Part shown: piece by piece, positions 1-11,481 of the stretch
Layout: every line of letters begins with the position of its first letter
How positions within the stretch are numbered: the stretch's first letter is position 1
NCBI GenBank assembly: GCA_949775045.1
Contig: OX459105.1
Location: 12,847,398-12,911,397 of the forward strand
DNA length: 64,000 nucleotides
Source of the DNA: Metridium senile
Taxonomy: Eukaryota > Cnidaria > Anthozoa > Actiniaria > Metridiidae
Direction: 5' to 3'
Program-made: the position numbers and the translations under genes
The notes under the pieces: generated by a model
The model's input: the letters and a program-made list of their open reading frames with translations, nothing else
Databases searched by the model: none
Told to the model about the DNA's origin: nothing

Positions 1-497
1 TTTCTCAAAGTGAAAATACTTAAAAAAACATTTTAAGTTCTTGAGACTTGAAACAGTTTATTTACAAACTGTGTGCTTAAAAAATGTTTTGAAGAAGAAA
101 CAAGTTTGTATTTACATGACTAAAACTTTCCATAATGATTTTGTGTTATCTTCAGAGTAGTAATTTCTACTGACTACATTGAATACTGTTAGAGAGTGCT
201 GTTTGCAGAGTTTGGTTGAATTTAGTGGGATGGTGTGAAAGGTGAAGCAACCATTTTTTTTAGTGCAATGTTGATTCTTCTCAGCAAATTCAACTGAAAC
301 TCTGCAAATAGGTATTTCTAGCAATCATTTATGGGCCCCTTCTTCGTGTACTGGAAACCCCTGCTTACTTTGGTAGTTTTGCTATATCATTATTATTCCT
401 GGAAAGCTATAGTATTCTTTGGTAGTTTTGTTATATTATTATTCCTGGAAAGCTATGGTATTCTTTGTTTTTTTTATTGAATACATAGACTGTATCA

Positions 498-768
498 CCC
501 GGGGGGGGGGGGGGGGGGGGGGTACCCCCTTTGTCCAAATGGTAGGGGTGATCTGCAGAGGTTTTGAAAAGGTACACACAGATAAAAATAACTGATAAAG
601 CCTTGTCGATTTCTTTCCCAACAAAGCAACATAACAGAGTAAAAATGACTCATGTTACGTAACTGATGTTTGAGCCAGAACCCTAAAAGGTACGCACAGG
701 AAATATTTTTACCCTAAATGGTATGCCGATCACGCCTACCACTTGGACAAAGGGAGAACCCCCCGGGG
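498..768. mobile_element. Foldback element with poly-G termini
   Basis: The left arm (CCC, a G run, then TACCCCCTTTGTCCAAATGG) and the right arm (ACTTGGACAAAGGGAGAACC then CCCCGGGG) are reverse complements over about 45 bp; the centre is unique. A single related arm lies at 58775-58835. No coding capacity, so it is probably a non-autonomous foldback/MITE. Confidence 0.6.
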
Positions 769-779
769 CTGTATTATAT

Positions 780-926
780 TGGTACACAAAGAAGATGCCC
801 ATATATGTTACTATATGGTGACTACTTCTTACTGGATGTTTGTGTGTATTATGGTACACAAAGAAGATGCCCATATATGTTACTATATGGTGACTACTTC
901 TTACTGGATGTTTGTGTATTTACAGG
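780..926. repeat. Two-copy 72-bp tandem duplication
   Basis: A unit beginning GGTACACAAAGAAGATGCCC occurs at 781 and again at 853, nearly identical. It lies upstream of the first dynein exon in the window, presumably in an intron. It creates two short ORFs of no coding significance. Confidence 0.85.
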
Positions 927-1153
927 CAAAAGAGAAGAGAGAGTGATCTTAGACCACAGTGGATGAGAACATTACATGCTACTTCTGCCAACTGGCTAGG
1001 AATGATACCCAAGGTAGACGTTACTTACAGTATGATTGATTTACTGATTGACTGTTTACCAGCTTGAATACTACCTGACCATTTAATTTCTCAGTCAATT
1101 AATTACTATAACAGCTTTAATTCAATATTTAATACCATAATCATTTCTTGTAG

Positions 1154-2183
1154 ATCCTCAACCCACTCAAGAGGACCATGGACAACATCAAGGATCCTCT
1201 GTTCAGGTACTTTGAGAGAGAAGTGAACACAGGAATTTCCTTGCTTAACGCTGTTAGACAGAACCTTAATGATACAATCCTGGTCTGTGAGGCACAGAAG
1301 AAACCTACCAACTATCTACGTAAACTGATGAGTGATCTAGTTAAAGGTATGTTATTACCTGTTATGATCATGATCTTAATCTTCATTATCATCATTATCA
1401 TCATCATTATCATCATTATCATCATCATCATTATCTTCATCATTGTTTTCATCATCATTGTCATCATTATCATCAACATCATCATTATCATCATCATCAT
1501 CATTATCTTCATCATCATTATCATCATCATTGTCTTCATCATTATCTTCATCATTGTCTTCATCATCATTATCATCAACATCAACATCATCATTATCATC
1601 ATCATTATTATCATCATCATCATTAGTATCATTAACGTCATTATCATCATCATCATTATCTTCATCATTATCTTCATCATTGTCTTCATCATCATTATCA
1701 TCATCATCATTATCATCAACATCATCATCATCATTGTCTTCATCATTATCTTCATCATTGTCTTCATCATCATCATTATCATCATCATCATTAGTATCAT
1801 TAACGTCATTATCTTCATCATTATCATCATCATCATTATCTTCATCATTATCTTCATCATTGTCTTCATCATCATTATCATCATCATCATTATCATCAAC
1901 ATCATTATTGTCTTCATCATTATCTTAGCCATTATTTTCATCATCTTCATCATTGTCTTCATCATCATTATCATTATTATCATCATCATCATCATCACCA
2001 TCCATCATCACCATCCATCATCATCATCATCATTACCATCCATCATCATCATCATCATCATCATCACCATCCATCATCACCATCCATCATCATCATCATC
2101 ATTACCATCCATCATCATCATCATCATCACCATCCATCATCACCATCCATCATCACCATCCATCATCATCATCATCATTACCA

Positions 2184-2214
<31 letters not shown>

Positions 2215-5200
2215 CCATCCATCATCATCATCATCATTACCATCCATCATCATCATCATCATCACCATCCATCATCATCATTGTCATCATCATCACCATC
2301 CATCATCATCATTGTCATCATCACTATATGTCATCATTTCCCTAGTATTATTGTAGTGTTCATTCCACATACTCATTGTTAACATCTCTATGCTAGGTAT
2401 GCTACCTCGTGACTGGCGCTGTTACACTGTCCCCAAAGGACTGACTGTTCTTCAGTGGATTGTGGATTTCAGTGGTCGTATCAAACAACTCCAGGCTGTC
2501 TCTCAAGCTGCTAATGCTAGTGGTACCAAAGGTCTCAAGGTAATGATACAATAAATGTTTACTACTACATACCATATTTACTGGCCTTGAATAAGTGCTT
2601 TGTGTCTTCTTGGATAAGGACAACCAGAGGTCCTGTCTCGCTGTCCTGCATTGTAGGGATATCTCAACAATACAGTAATCCAGCACCAGTTGAAAGCTGC
2701 ATTTTGGTTGCCCCCCGAATACAGTACTGCTATTGTTTGGTTAGGTTTAGGGCAATTGTTTGGAAAGACTCTATTTTTTTAAACTAATCCTAAACAGTGT
2801 TTGATTTTGTTTTGGATTGCCCCAACAATGACCTTTCTAATGATTATGATTCTATTAAGATGTTTGTTATTTCTTGTTTCTAGAACCTTCATATCTGGCT
2901 AGGCGGCATGTTTGTACCAGAGGCATATATCACAGCAACACGTCAGTATGTAGCACAGGCTAACAACTGGTCCTTGGAAGAACTTGCATTGGAGGTATTA
3001 CTACACACAATTCTTACATTTATAGTTGAAAGTGTTCTCAAAGAAAACAGAGAAAAAAATGAAACAAAAGGAATAAGGAGAAGAAAGGAAAGGAAACAGA
3101 AAAGGAAAGGAAAGGAAAAAAGATAGGAAAGACAAGAAAAAGAGGAAAAGAAAAGAAAAAAATGGAAAGGAAAAGAAAGGAAAGGATAGGAAAACAAAAT
3201 AGGAAAGGAAAAGAAAAGAAAAAAGGAAAATAAAGGACAAAAAGGAAAAGGAAAAGAAAAGGAAAAAGGGAAAGAAATGAAAAAAGGAAAGGAAAAGACG
3301 GAAGGAAAATGAAAAGAATAAAGGGGATGAAAAGAATAAAGGAAAGGGAAAGGAAATGGAAGAAAAACAATAGTAAATTTCCTATATCTGTTACTAATGG
3401 ATATTTGTGTTTTTCCATAGGTCACCATAGCCAATGGTCCTGATGACAAACTGAAGATGGATGACTGCAGCTTTGGGGCCAAAGGTATGGGATCCCTCTG
3501 GATATTACATCCATTTATCAAATAACCTGCCCTTTGGAATGCTCTGCCGCTAGATATTAGAAACGTTAACCTAAATATTGTCTCGTTCAAGAAGAACCTG
3601 AAGACACACTTATTTACAAGGGCGTTCCTGCATTAGTTTTCTTTTCATTAGTATTATTTAATTAGTCACTCTTTGTATAATATATTACCATAAATTTTAT
3701 TGTAAATATTTATAGCGCATTTGAATATGTATATAGATTTATGCGCTCTATAAATTATTAAATTATTATGAATTATTATTATTAAATGAAAAAAAGAGAA
3801 TGAAGTGATAATTTTCAATAAATGAATAAGGGGATAAATATTATATAAATAATAAGAAGAAGAAGAAACTCTATTTAAATCTCAGAAATCTTCTAGCATA
3901 CACCGAATCGAAATATGGCGGCCAATTTGAATAACAATTCTTCTTGACTGCCCAGCCTCGCATACATGTGAAAAATCTATTGTTTTCCAAGTTACGTGAA
4001 CACGAGGCTAGACAGTCAAGAACAATAAGAGTACGCCATATTTCGATTCGGTCTATAACACAAGTGTTGAAACTAATCAGGGAGACTGACATAATTTAAA
4101 TATGATAATAATAAATAGGTAACAAAATTGAAACAAATTATATGAAAAATTATAATAAATAATTGTATAAAAATTTTGTTTAAATGTGAATTAAAATCTA
4201 TAGAAATATACTTTACTATCTGTATCTGATAACAATGTTTGTTTGTGTTCAGGTCTCAAGTTACAAGGGGCTATTTGTCACAATAACCAGCTTGAACTAT
4301 CTAGTTCTATATCTACTGACTTACCACTGACCAGCCTCAAATGGAACAGGTAGATTGTCTTTATCTTTATATTTGTATAAAGTAGTGGTGTTTTTTTTTT
4401 TAATATTTTATAATTGAGATTTTCCACGCATTTCGTCGGGACCTAAAAAACTGGCCGTATTAAGCGGGTGACCCTAAGGCGGGGTTTCACTGTAATATTA
4501 ATTTATTAATGTTACCTTTGTACTTTCAGAGTTCCTTCTGGCCACACTTCAAAGGCTCCTAACATGGTAAGTAATATATACAATATGAACTGCTGATCTG
4601 TCCCAGGAGGGTACTCCCCTAGGATTTGGGTAGGGGTGTTCCGCTGGGATCCTAAAACGGTTACCCTGTTTATGACAGAAAAAAAAAAATTCTTATACCC
4701 TGTTTATGACAAGTGATAAAAATGGGACCCTGTTTATGGAAGTTTAGGACCCTGTTTATGCCGCGAAAACGTGCTGAATTTCCCGAAGGCGAAAGACCGC
4801 GCTGCTCATCATATTACCTAATTAATATACCTGATTATGAGAAAAAAAAGTAAGTAAATTGGGAAATGGGGTAAAAATATACCCTGTTCATGACAGAAAA
4901 CTCAAAAAACCATACCCCGTTATGACAGAAAGCTAAAAAAAACATACCCTGTTCAGTGGATCATCCCCATATAGATCACCCCGGGTATGGTATATGCGAT
5001 ATACAATGGCAAGTTGAAGACAAGTCATTGTATAGTGGATACAGATAGGACACGAATATTGTATAGTACTGAAGAAAGTCCAACGAGAACCCTTTATCAT
5101 TGCCGGATTTCAAGCCCTTAGGGGCTGGGGCGAATCGCCTTATATTTTGTCAAACAAGGTATTATTTACATAATCAGAGAAACCTTGCCAATCTTTACAA

Positions 5201-5626
5201 TGTCTTGAAGTTTGGTGGCAAATTCGCCCCAGCCCCTGTCGGCTTGAAATCAGGCAATAGTAGTGGCTAAAAAGTAATTGTTTAAAGAAGATGACAAATT
5301 AGATTACCTAATCTCAGCATGCAGATCATCAATAGAATCATTCCTAACATAGTTTTGGAAATGTGAAAGTTCAACATAAACTTCCATACAGAGAAGAATA
5401 ACATTCATTAATAGTAGTTATAGTTTTACGCTTCACACTGTTATGTTTTCTATTGTTTTAACTATATCTAATTTATTTCTAGGTTACTCTGCCAGTCTAT
5501 TTGAACCAAACCAGGACTGAGCTACTCTTCACCCTCAACATGAACACCAAGGGTGAACCCTCTGGGCGTGGCCATAGGTTCTATGAAAGAGGTGTTGCCT
5601 TCCTTGCCTCATCTCTAAGTGGCTGA
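1154..5626 (+). CDS. DYNC1H1-like: Cytoplasmic dynein heavy chain, C-terminal 262 aa (last seven exons; gene is cut by the window start)
   Basis: Exons read directly: 1154-1346, 2397-2539, 2884-2994, 3421-3484, 4253-4349, 4530-4566 and 5483-5626. Each has AG before and GT after, phases agree, and the stop is TGA at 5624-5626. The product starts ILNPLKRT and contains [54 protein letters not shown] and FYERGVAFL. These match the end of the AAA6/C-terminal domain of cytoplasmic dynein 1 heavy chain rather than axonemal dyneins. The family is the minus-end-directed microtubule motor for retrograde transport and mitosis; the C-terminal domain packs on the AAA ring and modulates processivity. The normal protein is about 4,600 aa, so most of it lies upstream of this window. 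No frameshift or internal stop is seen. Introns hold an ATC array, a GA-rich tract, a LINE tail and MITEs. Confidence 0.94.
1376..2330. repeat. ATC/ATT trinucleotide array in a dynein intron
   Basis: About 950 bases of ATC, ATT and TTC triplets turning into CATCACCATC units, filling most of the intron between the exons at 1154-1346 and 2397-2539. Because the unit is three bases, long poly-Ile, poly-Ser, poly-His and poly-Met ORFs appear on both strands; one is fused in frame to the dynein exon. These are artefacts of the repeat. Confidence 0.95.
3030..3372. repeat. AAAGG-type purine-rich simple repeat
   Basis: About 340 bases of A/G-only sequence (AAAGGAAAGG variants) in a dynein intron, immediately before the exon at 3421. 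It gives Phe/Ser-rich false ORFs on the minus strand. Confidence 0.9.
3526..3790 (+). pseudogene. LINE (non-LTR retrotransposon) 3' end
   Basis: Bases 3526-3636 translate as [13 protein letters not shown], then [14 protein letters not shown] and a stop. This is the C-terminal signature seen downstream of the RT domain in L2/CR1-like LINEs. It is followed by a 3' tail with GCGC...TATAAAT and (ATT)n, typical of these families. Severely 5'-truncated and inserted in sense in a dynein intron. Confidence 0.75.
3900..4054. mobile_element. MITE with terminal inverted repeats
   Basis: ACCGAATCGAAATATGGCG at the left is mirrored by GCCATATTTCGATTCGGT at the right, enclosing a second imperfect palindrome with AGCCTCG and CGAGGCT. 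Relatives of the inner part occur near 15320-15400 and 17690-17760. Lies in a dynein intron. Confidence 0.65.
4420..4492. mobile_element. Pogo/Tigger-like MITE end (fragment)
   Basis: AAGCGGGTGACCCTAAGGCG followed by GGGTTTCACTG and TA resembles the terminal inverted repeat of pogo-class elements (CAGTG...end, TA target). Only one end is recognisable. The short element at 25492-25748 has comparable CAGTG termini. Confidence 0.4.
4597..4985. repeat. Degenerate foldback of the GGGTACTCCC family
   Basis: Starts CCCAGGAGGGTACTCCCCTA, contains repeated ACCCTGTTTATGACAG motifs and ends ATCACCCCGGG. The layout and GTTCCGCTGG motif match the element at 58877-59187. It lies in the last dynein intron and has no coding potential. 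Confidence 0.55.
5099..5258. mobile_element. MITE with 37-bp inverted repeats
   Basis: GATTTCAAGCCCTTAGGGGC and its neighbours at the left are mirrored by GCCCCTGTCGGCTTGAAATC at the right, spaced by about 85 unique bases. Near-perfect arms suggest a fairly young insertion in the last dynein intron. Confidence 0.7.
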
Positions 5627-6002
5627 AACCAAGTACAAAAACACACATCCTTCAAGTAAATTAGTTATCTTTCAGGATGACTGCTAAAACGTAGTAATAG
5701 AAATAATAACTGTTCTGGGTACCTCACAAAATGTAACTTTTGAAAGTAGAAACACCGATACTAAAGTATGACACTATGTCTTGGATTAACAAGTGTTAAA
5801 ATGTGAACTTTGCAAAGTAGTAAAACAGTAGTCCTTCTGGTAAGATCCGTAAATCTGTTAGCATGACTACTAAAATATGCCTACATTGTATGCCTTTGGT
5901 GTAGAAGTGTAGCTATGGAAACATGTTGAAAATAGACCTCAATACAATAGTCCAGATTCTTTCAGTAATCATCAATTAATTCATGTGCCAAGGAGAGTGT
6001 TT

Positions 6003-6300
6003 TAGTAGTTGACAATCTATAAACATATCTACTGAAACAAGGCCTTTGGCTTACCCACTGCAATTCAGGATATCTTTTAAATGTAAGCTTGTGTACTAAA
6101 GTAAGACTTCCAGAATATCTTTTGATTGTAAAACGTACAAAAATCATGAGTATTAGTAGTTGATAATCTATAAACATATCACTGAAGCAAGGCCTATGAT
6201 TAACCACTGCAATTTATTATATCTTTTAAATGTAAACTTGTGTACTAAAGTAAGACTTCCAGAATATCTTTTGATTGTAAACCCTATAAAAATGATGAGC
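6003..6300. repeat. Tandem duplication, period about 151 bp
   Basis: TAGTAGTTGACAATCTATAA at 6003 recurs as TAGTAGTTGATAATCTATAA at 6154, and the rest of each unit follows with about 90 percent identity. It lies in the likely dynein 3'UTR. Confidence 0.8.
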
Positions 6301-6377
6301 CTCTGTAGCTAGATAAAACCTTGTTATCTTAAAACCAGTTGATGCTATTGGCTGGTTATGTAGTGTAGTCTCTTGGG

Positions 6378-6383
6378 AATAAA
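6378..6383 (+). other. Candidate poly(A) signal of the dynein gene
   Basis: AATAAA lies about 750 bases after the dynein stop and is followed by a T/G-rich stretch. If used, the 3'UTR runs from 5627 to about 6400 and includes the 150-bp tandem duplication at 6003-6300. Position is inference; no transcript evidence. Confidence 0.45.
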
Positions 6384-7026
6384 ATATAGTTGTACCCCTT
6401 ATTTGTCTTGTTTAGTTATTATAGCAATTGTTGTTTATTTCTTCTACGGAAGTGGAGAAGAAATTGGGGGGCCCTGAAATATTTTTAGCGAAAAATAGGG
6501 GGGTCTTGAAAGTTAAAAATGATAGTTAGGGGGTCTTTGAATAAAATATTTGTGGCTATATATATGAATTAAAGTTTTTTCATCTTTCAATGAAGTTTTA
6601 TAATGAATTGTTTATTACACCTTCTGATCATACATTGCATAGAAAAATCAACAAATTTATGTTGTTTAGATTCAAAACATTTTTTTTGGTAAAACCATTC
6701 AGTCATTAAATTTCTTTTTCAACCTATTTATACATGAAATGTTGTCATTAAAGTACCCATGTGAGTATAGTGTTTTAACATACTTATTGTGCCATATTTT
6801 TAGATGATTAACTACTGGAACCCCTTCATAAAAAGTGTTCATTTTAGCACGATTTGCAAGTACTGTTATTATATAGAATATCACTGAACTAATTATATGC
6901 TCAGGGGCAGAACAAAACAGAACAACTTTTTAACAATCAGTGTTGATGCTCATCACTTAGTGTCTCCGAATCACTCTCTGAATCATTACATGTTTCAAAT
7001 GTTGCTGGTATATTTGGCATTGATAG

Positions 7027-8122
7027 TAGCCTGTGAACAGGCTCATGGGGGTTGGGAAGGGGGGAGGGGAAGGGAAGAAGGGGAATGGGGAGAGGGGGAG
7101 GGGAGGCGGGGAAGGAGAGCCTGTAGTAATTCTATTCATGATCGATTTCCAGTATACCAGCTCCTGGTATACCCTCTGATTGGTCAATTCAATAGTTGAT
7201 GACAGCACATATCAGCGGATGTCAAAAACTACATTAACAAAGCGCAGTCTTACCGGTCTGAATTTGATTCTTTGTTTACAATCGTGACTGACGATTTGAA
7301 TCCAACAATATTTTAAGTCTTTCTTCAAATGGATATAGAGGAAGTCATTAAGCAATGTCTGGAGGACTTTCAAAACGAAGGACTTTCACTAAAAAAGAGC
7401 AAAGAATTGCTACGCAGGCTACTTGATAAACAGTGCAAATAGACGAGACTTCTTTGGAATTTTACCGACCGGTTTTGAAAAAAGCGGAAACCATCGGCGA
7501 GGAAGACGACGAAGGGATCATTCTCTAATACGATACTCTCAGCTTCACAGAAAGCTCCCGTTTCCTATTCTGTTCACAACGTTAAACAACGATACTCTCG
7601 GTACTTTAATTTCAGTACAGCTTAGATTTTTGCAGTTCTTAGTAATACGGACTTTTGATTTACGTTCAGGTTTTGTCAGATTTGTAGTTGAGTTTGAAAT
7701 GTCACAACAACACGGCGGCAAATGTTCTTTATAGAGTGATTTTTATATGACCGTCAAGAATAGGCAAACTAATAGTTAGTAGTAAACACTAAACCCATTA
7801 TTTTCTTTGTTCTTTATCAACTACCACAAACTAAATGGTCTATTTTCTTGCAAGGTCATATGAAATCACTCTTGCTATAAAGAGCAGAGATAGCGCGGCG
7901 AGATTGCTGAGACCCGTTGTATGTCATTTTGATATTTGACAGTTATGACAGCCGTTACTTACAATTTTGAGTCTAGTATTTCAAGTGGGAGGAAATCGAT
8001 CATGAATAGAATTACTACAGGCTCTCCTTCCTTCCCTTCCTCCCTCCCCCTCGCCCCATTCCCCTTCCCTTCCTATCCCCTCCCCCTCCCTCCCAAATCC
8101 CCTTGAGCCTGTTCACAGGCTA
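7027..8122. mobile_element. Foldback element with G/C-skewed arms enclosing a helicase-like relic
   Basis: Left arm 7027-7150 begins TAGCCTGTGAACAGGCT, runs through a G-rich stretch and ends GATCGATTTCC. The right arm 7991-8122 is its reverse complement with a C-rich stretch. The 840-bp centre contains the decayed helicase-like fragment at 7329-7490. A related single end with AGCCTGC and a pyrimidine tract is at 53740-53820. Probably a deletion derivative of a larger DNA transposon. Confidence 0.65.
7329..7490 (+). pseudogene. Broken helicase-like (RecQ-type) fragment inside the foldback element
   Basis: A 37-codon ORF from ATG 7329 (MDIEEVIKQCLEDFQ...) ends at TAG 7440. In another frame the reading continues RRDFFGILPTGFEKS, which resembles the Walker A region of RecQ-like helicases (usually PTGxGKS) with Gly replaced by Glu, and similarity then stops. 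A frameshift, a lost P-loop glycine and truncation make it non-functional. The assignment rests on one motif and the acidic leader, so the family is uncertain; it could also come from a transposon-encoded helicase. Confidence 0.4.
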
Positions 8123-8504
8123 CATTGATAGTGAATAAGCGAGGTAGGAGTTTTTTTGACTTGCCATACTAGCCATTGTGTAAAATATTCATTTTCCACA
8201 CTTTGAATCATTTTTTTTTTATTGAAGGGGGGTCCTGAATTTTTCAATCAATCCTGAAGGGGGCTCCTGAAAAAGTTGAATGCTATCGGGTTTTTTTTTT
8301 GAAACGTTTGTGGATCACAGGCATTTTCTCCTCCATCCCCCTCTCCGCTTAAATAATGACCCGTCCCTAAGACATGTTACCATGGAAATTCGTCTGGTTT
8401 TACCAAAAAAGACATTTGGAAGATTGATTGTAACCAAAATGTTTTTGCAGAGGTATGTCAATACACTGAAAGGGTTCATACTTTTGCACATTGGGCTGAA
8501 CACA

Positions 8505-8779
8505 TACCTATTTCAAAAATCGTTATTGCAGCCGAAGCTACGGTCAATACTCTGAAGCCTGCAAAGGATGTCGGTTATATGGACTTAATTTGTTTTCAAA
8601 GAAATATTTCTATTTATATCTACCACAACAACAACTTGTTATGGTCAAATATCAAAAATACGTACAACCAAAATATGCTATGGATATATTGATAACAAGA
8701 GAAGAAATACTGACATCCTTTGCAGGCTTCAGAGTGTGGACTGTGGCTTTGATTGCGACAACGATTTTTGAAATAGGTG
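8505..8779. mobile_element. Foldback element with ~69-bp inverted arms
   Basis: TATTTCAAAAATCGTTATTG...AAGCCTGCAAAGGATGTC at 8505-8573 is mirrored by GACATCCTTTGCAGGCTTCA...ACGATTTTTGAAATAGG at 8711-8779, at roughly 85 percent identity. The intervening 137 bases are AT-rich. Short ORFs over it are not genes. Confidence 0.65.
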
Positions 8780-8939
8780 TATATAAAGTGAATTTGCAAA
8801 GTTGTTTGAAATAAACTTCTTGTGCAATCAGTTGTTGGGCTCCCTTTGGCAGGTTGGGCTCCCTTTGTTGAAAGGCCTGTTAGATGGCTATGTAGAGGAA
8901 GTTAGCTCAGATAAAATGGAAAATTATATAATAACAGGA

Positions 8940-9160
8940 AACACGTCAGTTACTAAGGGCAGTGGGCATGGTTTGTAAACTGGGTTCGATCCCTCTCACT
9001 GCTAACATTAGGTTTAAACGAACACCTCCCCTATAAGATAATTGTCTCCCTGGTCCCCTCGGCTAACTGGAATTTTGACAGTAATTCACCGGAAAAAAAA
9101 ACAATCAAATCAAATGAAATCTTTTGTGTAGACAAATAAATCTCTCTCTCTGTCTCTCAG
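8940..9160 (+). mobile_element. Probable SINE-like element
   Basis: Contains GGGTTCGATCCC, a good RNA polymerase III B box, in a GC-richer head, followed by a body and a tail of AATCAAATCAAAT then a CT dinucleotide run. The A box is weak. The CAAAT-type tail resembles the element at 31030-31290. Confidence 0.4.
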
Positions 9161-9309
9161 CCCCTCTTCTCTTACAAACAGTGGCTTGTTACCGGGCTTG
9201 TTACCTTCGGACTTTCTAAGACTATTTAAGTTAAAACTAATGATTTTATAAGTAAGAATATAATCTGAAAAATCTAAAAATTTAAAACTATAATATATAA
9301 TATCAATAC

Positions 9310-9756
9310 CTATAAATAATGTAGTTAGTTGTAAGCTTCTATAAACAAAAATTTTTTCAATTTTTTCTTAAATAATTCTAAACTTGGACAGGATCTTTTA
9401 AAACTCCTGTGGGAAGGCTGTTCCAAAGAGCTGGCCCACAGACAGAAAAAGCTCTTGCACCATATGTCTGTAATTTAAACTTGGGCACTACAAGCAATCC
9501 CTTAGAAGATGAACGTAAAGATCGAGGTGGAATATAAGGACAAATTAAATCAACAATATAAGCTGGTGCAATATTATTAGTGGCCTTAAAGACAAGTATA
9601 TATACAAGAATCTTGAACTTGATTCTTTGTTCTACTGGGAGCCAATGCAACTCCATCAAAATCGGCGTTATATGATCGAATTTACGGGGGATTTTTTTGC
9701 CTTTTTTGCATAGCAACCCCTTAAAGCAGTTTACTTTTTCAACAGGATAAGACACT
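9310..9756 (-). pseudogene. LINE reverse-transcriptase C-terminal fragment
   Basis: The 125-aa reading frame contains DHITPILMELHWLPVEQRI, FKILVYILVFKA, SLRSSSKGLLVVPK and ARAFSVCGPALWNSLP, the conserved block after the RT domain of L2/CR1-like non-LTR elements. After NSLPTGV a one-base shift moves the reading to LELFKKKLKKFLF, the expected end, so the copy carries a frameshift. It is 5'-truncated with no catalytic motifs left. Neither neighbour is a gene. Confidence 0.8.
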
Positions 9757-10295
9757 TTTGAAAAGCAATCTGGAAGAGAAACAACTTTAAGTATTTACTT
9801 TTCGAATAAGTGTTGAACTCACTACCGGGGGAATATTTGAAAATCAAAAAGTCACGTGACCGTGATCAGTGATTCTGCCCAAAAACCACACAAAAAGATC
9901 CCACTAAATGGAATCAAGGTTATCTGAAAGTTTTGTTGCCTTTTGTATTGTTTTCACGAAAAAATCGAAAATATTTCGTTTTATCTGACATTACCTACTG
10001 TCCCAGGCCTTTTAAAATGTACTTGATTCAGAGTACACATTGTATCTCTGAATATTGTAATATTTCTTAGTTCTTTATTGTATTTAATCTAGAGCAGTTT
10101 ACAGTTTAGACTTAACACCCTCACCATGTAGCCAATATTGTTCAGCCATTCTCAGACAAACTTGCCTGACACCATAGAACACTGCTGTCTAACTTTTGAA
10201 GGACATCAATCAACATTGCTTTTGATTTTACATGTAAATTTGACTCCCATTTCTTATGACTGGGTGAAGTAGCCTATTTTCAGAGATATAGATGA

Positions 10296-10415
10296 AAACT
10301 AGCAGGTAAACTAGTATAGGCTGCGTCGGTGTTTGATATAAACGATAGGTAATATAATGAAATGTATTCCTTCGTCAGAGGACTAAAGCACAAAATGTCA
10401 TTAAAGTTAAAGAAA
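10296..10415. repeat. Diverged copy of the Penelope-type hammerhead repeat family
   Basis: AGGTAAACTAGTATAGGCTG and GTGTTTGATATAAACGATAG match the copies at 40804, 47022 (opposite strand) and 59636. The hammerhead-like block is rearranged here: CCTTCGTCAGAG is followed by CTAAAGC...ATGTCATTAAAGTT in the opposite sense. Confidence 0.6.
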
Positions 10416-10609
10416 TAATGATATGATACATAATAATATAATAATTTAATTCTTAGCGCACTACATAATCTCAGTGCTCTTACAATAATATGGAAAAAAA
10501 TAACAATATGGAAAATAATGATGATGAGAATAATAATACAAGGAAAAAGAAAATTCCCTAGGAATTAATAAGTAATGTTTTAATTTTAATTTAATTTAAA
10601 TAAATATAG

Positions 10610-10779
10610 ACCTCTTTAACTTCCTTCTTTTTTACCCATTTCAGACCATGTGATGCAACCCCTGAGAGTTGATTCTTTCACATGTAAATGATATAACATG
10701 TTCATCATAAAAGAACAATTCTCAAGGGAATGTTATGTGGTCTGAAATGGGCAATTTGCATATGGAGGTAAAGAGGTGT
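10610..10779. mobile_element. MITE with inverted repeats
   Basis: GACCTCTTTAAC and CCATTTCAGACCATGTGATG at the left match GTGGTCTGAAATGGGCAA and GTAAAGAGGT at the right in inverse order. No coding potential. Confidence 0.6.
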
Positions 10780-11481
10780 ATTATCAGGCCATACAAAATG
10801 ATATTATACACCCTTTCTGAGAAACTTTGTTGCCTATGAAGCGAAAAGCTTACAGGCTAGTAGCGCAGGGGACTATGGGTAACCTATGTATACTTTATTA
10901 AAAAATTCATGAATAATTAATGAGACATTTTCAAAAGAAATCATGACCATGACGAGTGTTGTAAATCTGATACAACACTAGTGTTGTATATCATGATTTG
11001 CATAAGTTTTAACTGGTAATTTTACGGCAAAATGTATTTTAATCTTGAAAATTTTGTTTAAATATGAAAGAGCTAACCTAGACATTTTTTAAGTAGTTTA
11101 CAACATTCGCGTCCGTGTTGTATCGGCGATACAACACGGCCGCTCATGTTGTAAACACTACTTAGAACGCAGGGATTTCATGGTCACATTGCTACACTAG
11201 TCAATATGTTATTGAGAAATATCCATTTTGACTTATCAAACAACAAGAAAAGTGTTCCGAATGCACATTTACCCTTTGCGCCACTAGCTTTTGTGCTTTT
11301 TCACGGGTGACAAACTTTCTCGAAAAGGGTGTATATCTGACAACACTAATTGACAAACTGAAACGATATAGAATGCATAGAAAATTGCAAGCAAAAAAGT
11401 TACTGTTCAAAAAGTTTATATTGATTATAAATAACAATCCTTGGTAGCATTACTATCGATTTTGTATCGAATATTGACAAG

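Noticed and set aside
1178..2356. 392-aa ORF on the plus strand
   Set aside because: Only the first ~56 codons are a dynein exon; the rest is intronic ATC/ATT repeat with poly-Ile/Ser/His translation.
8280..8814. Two plus-strand ORFs as a small gene
   Set aside because: They overlap the inverted repeats of a foldback element and show no family motif.
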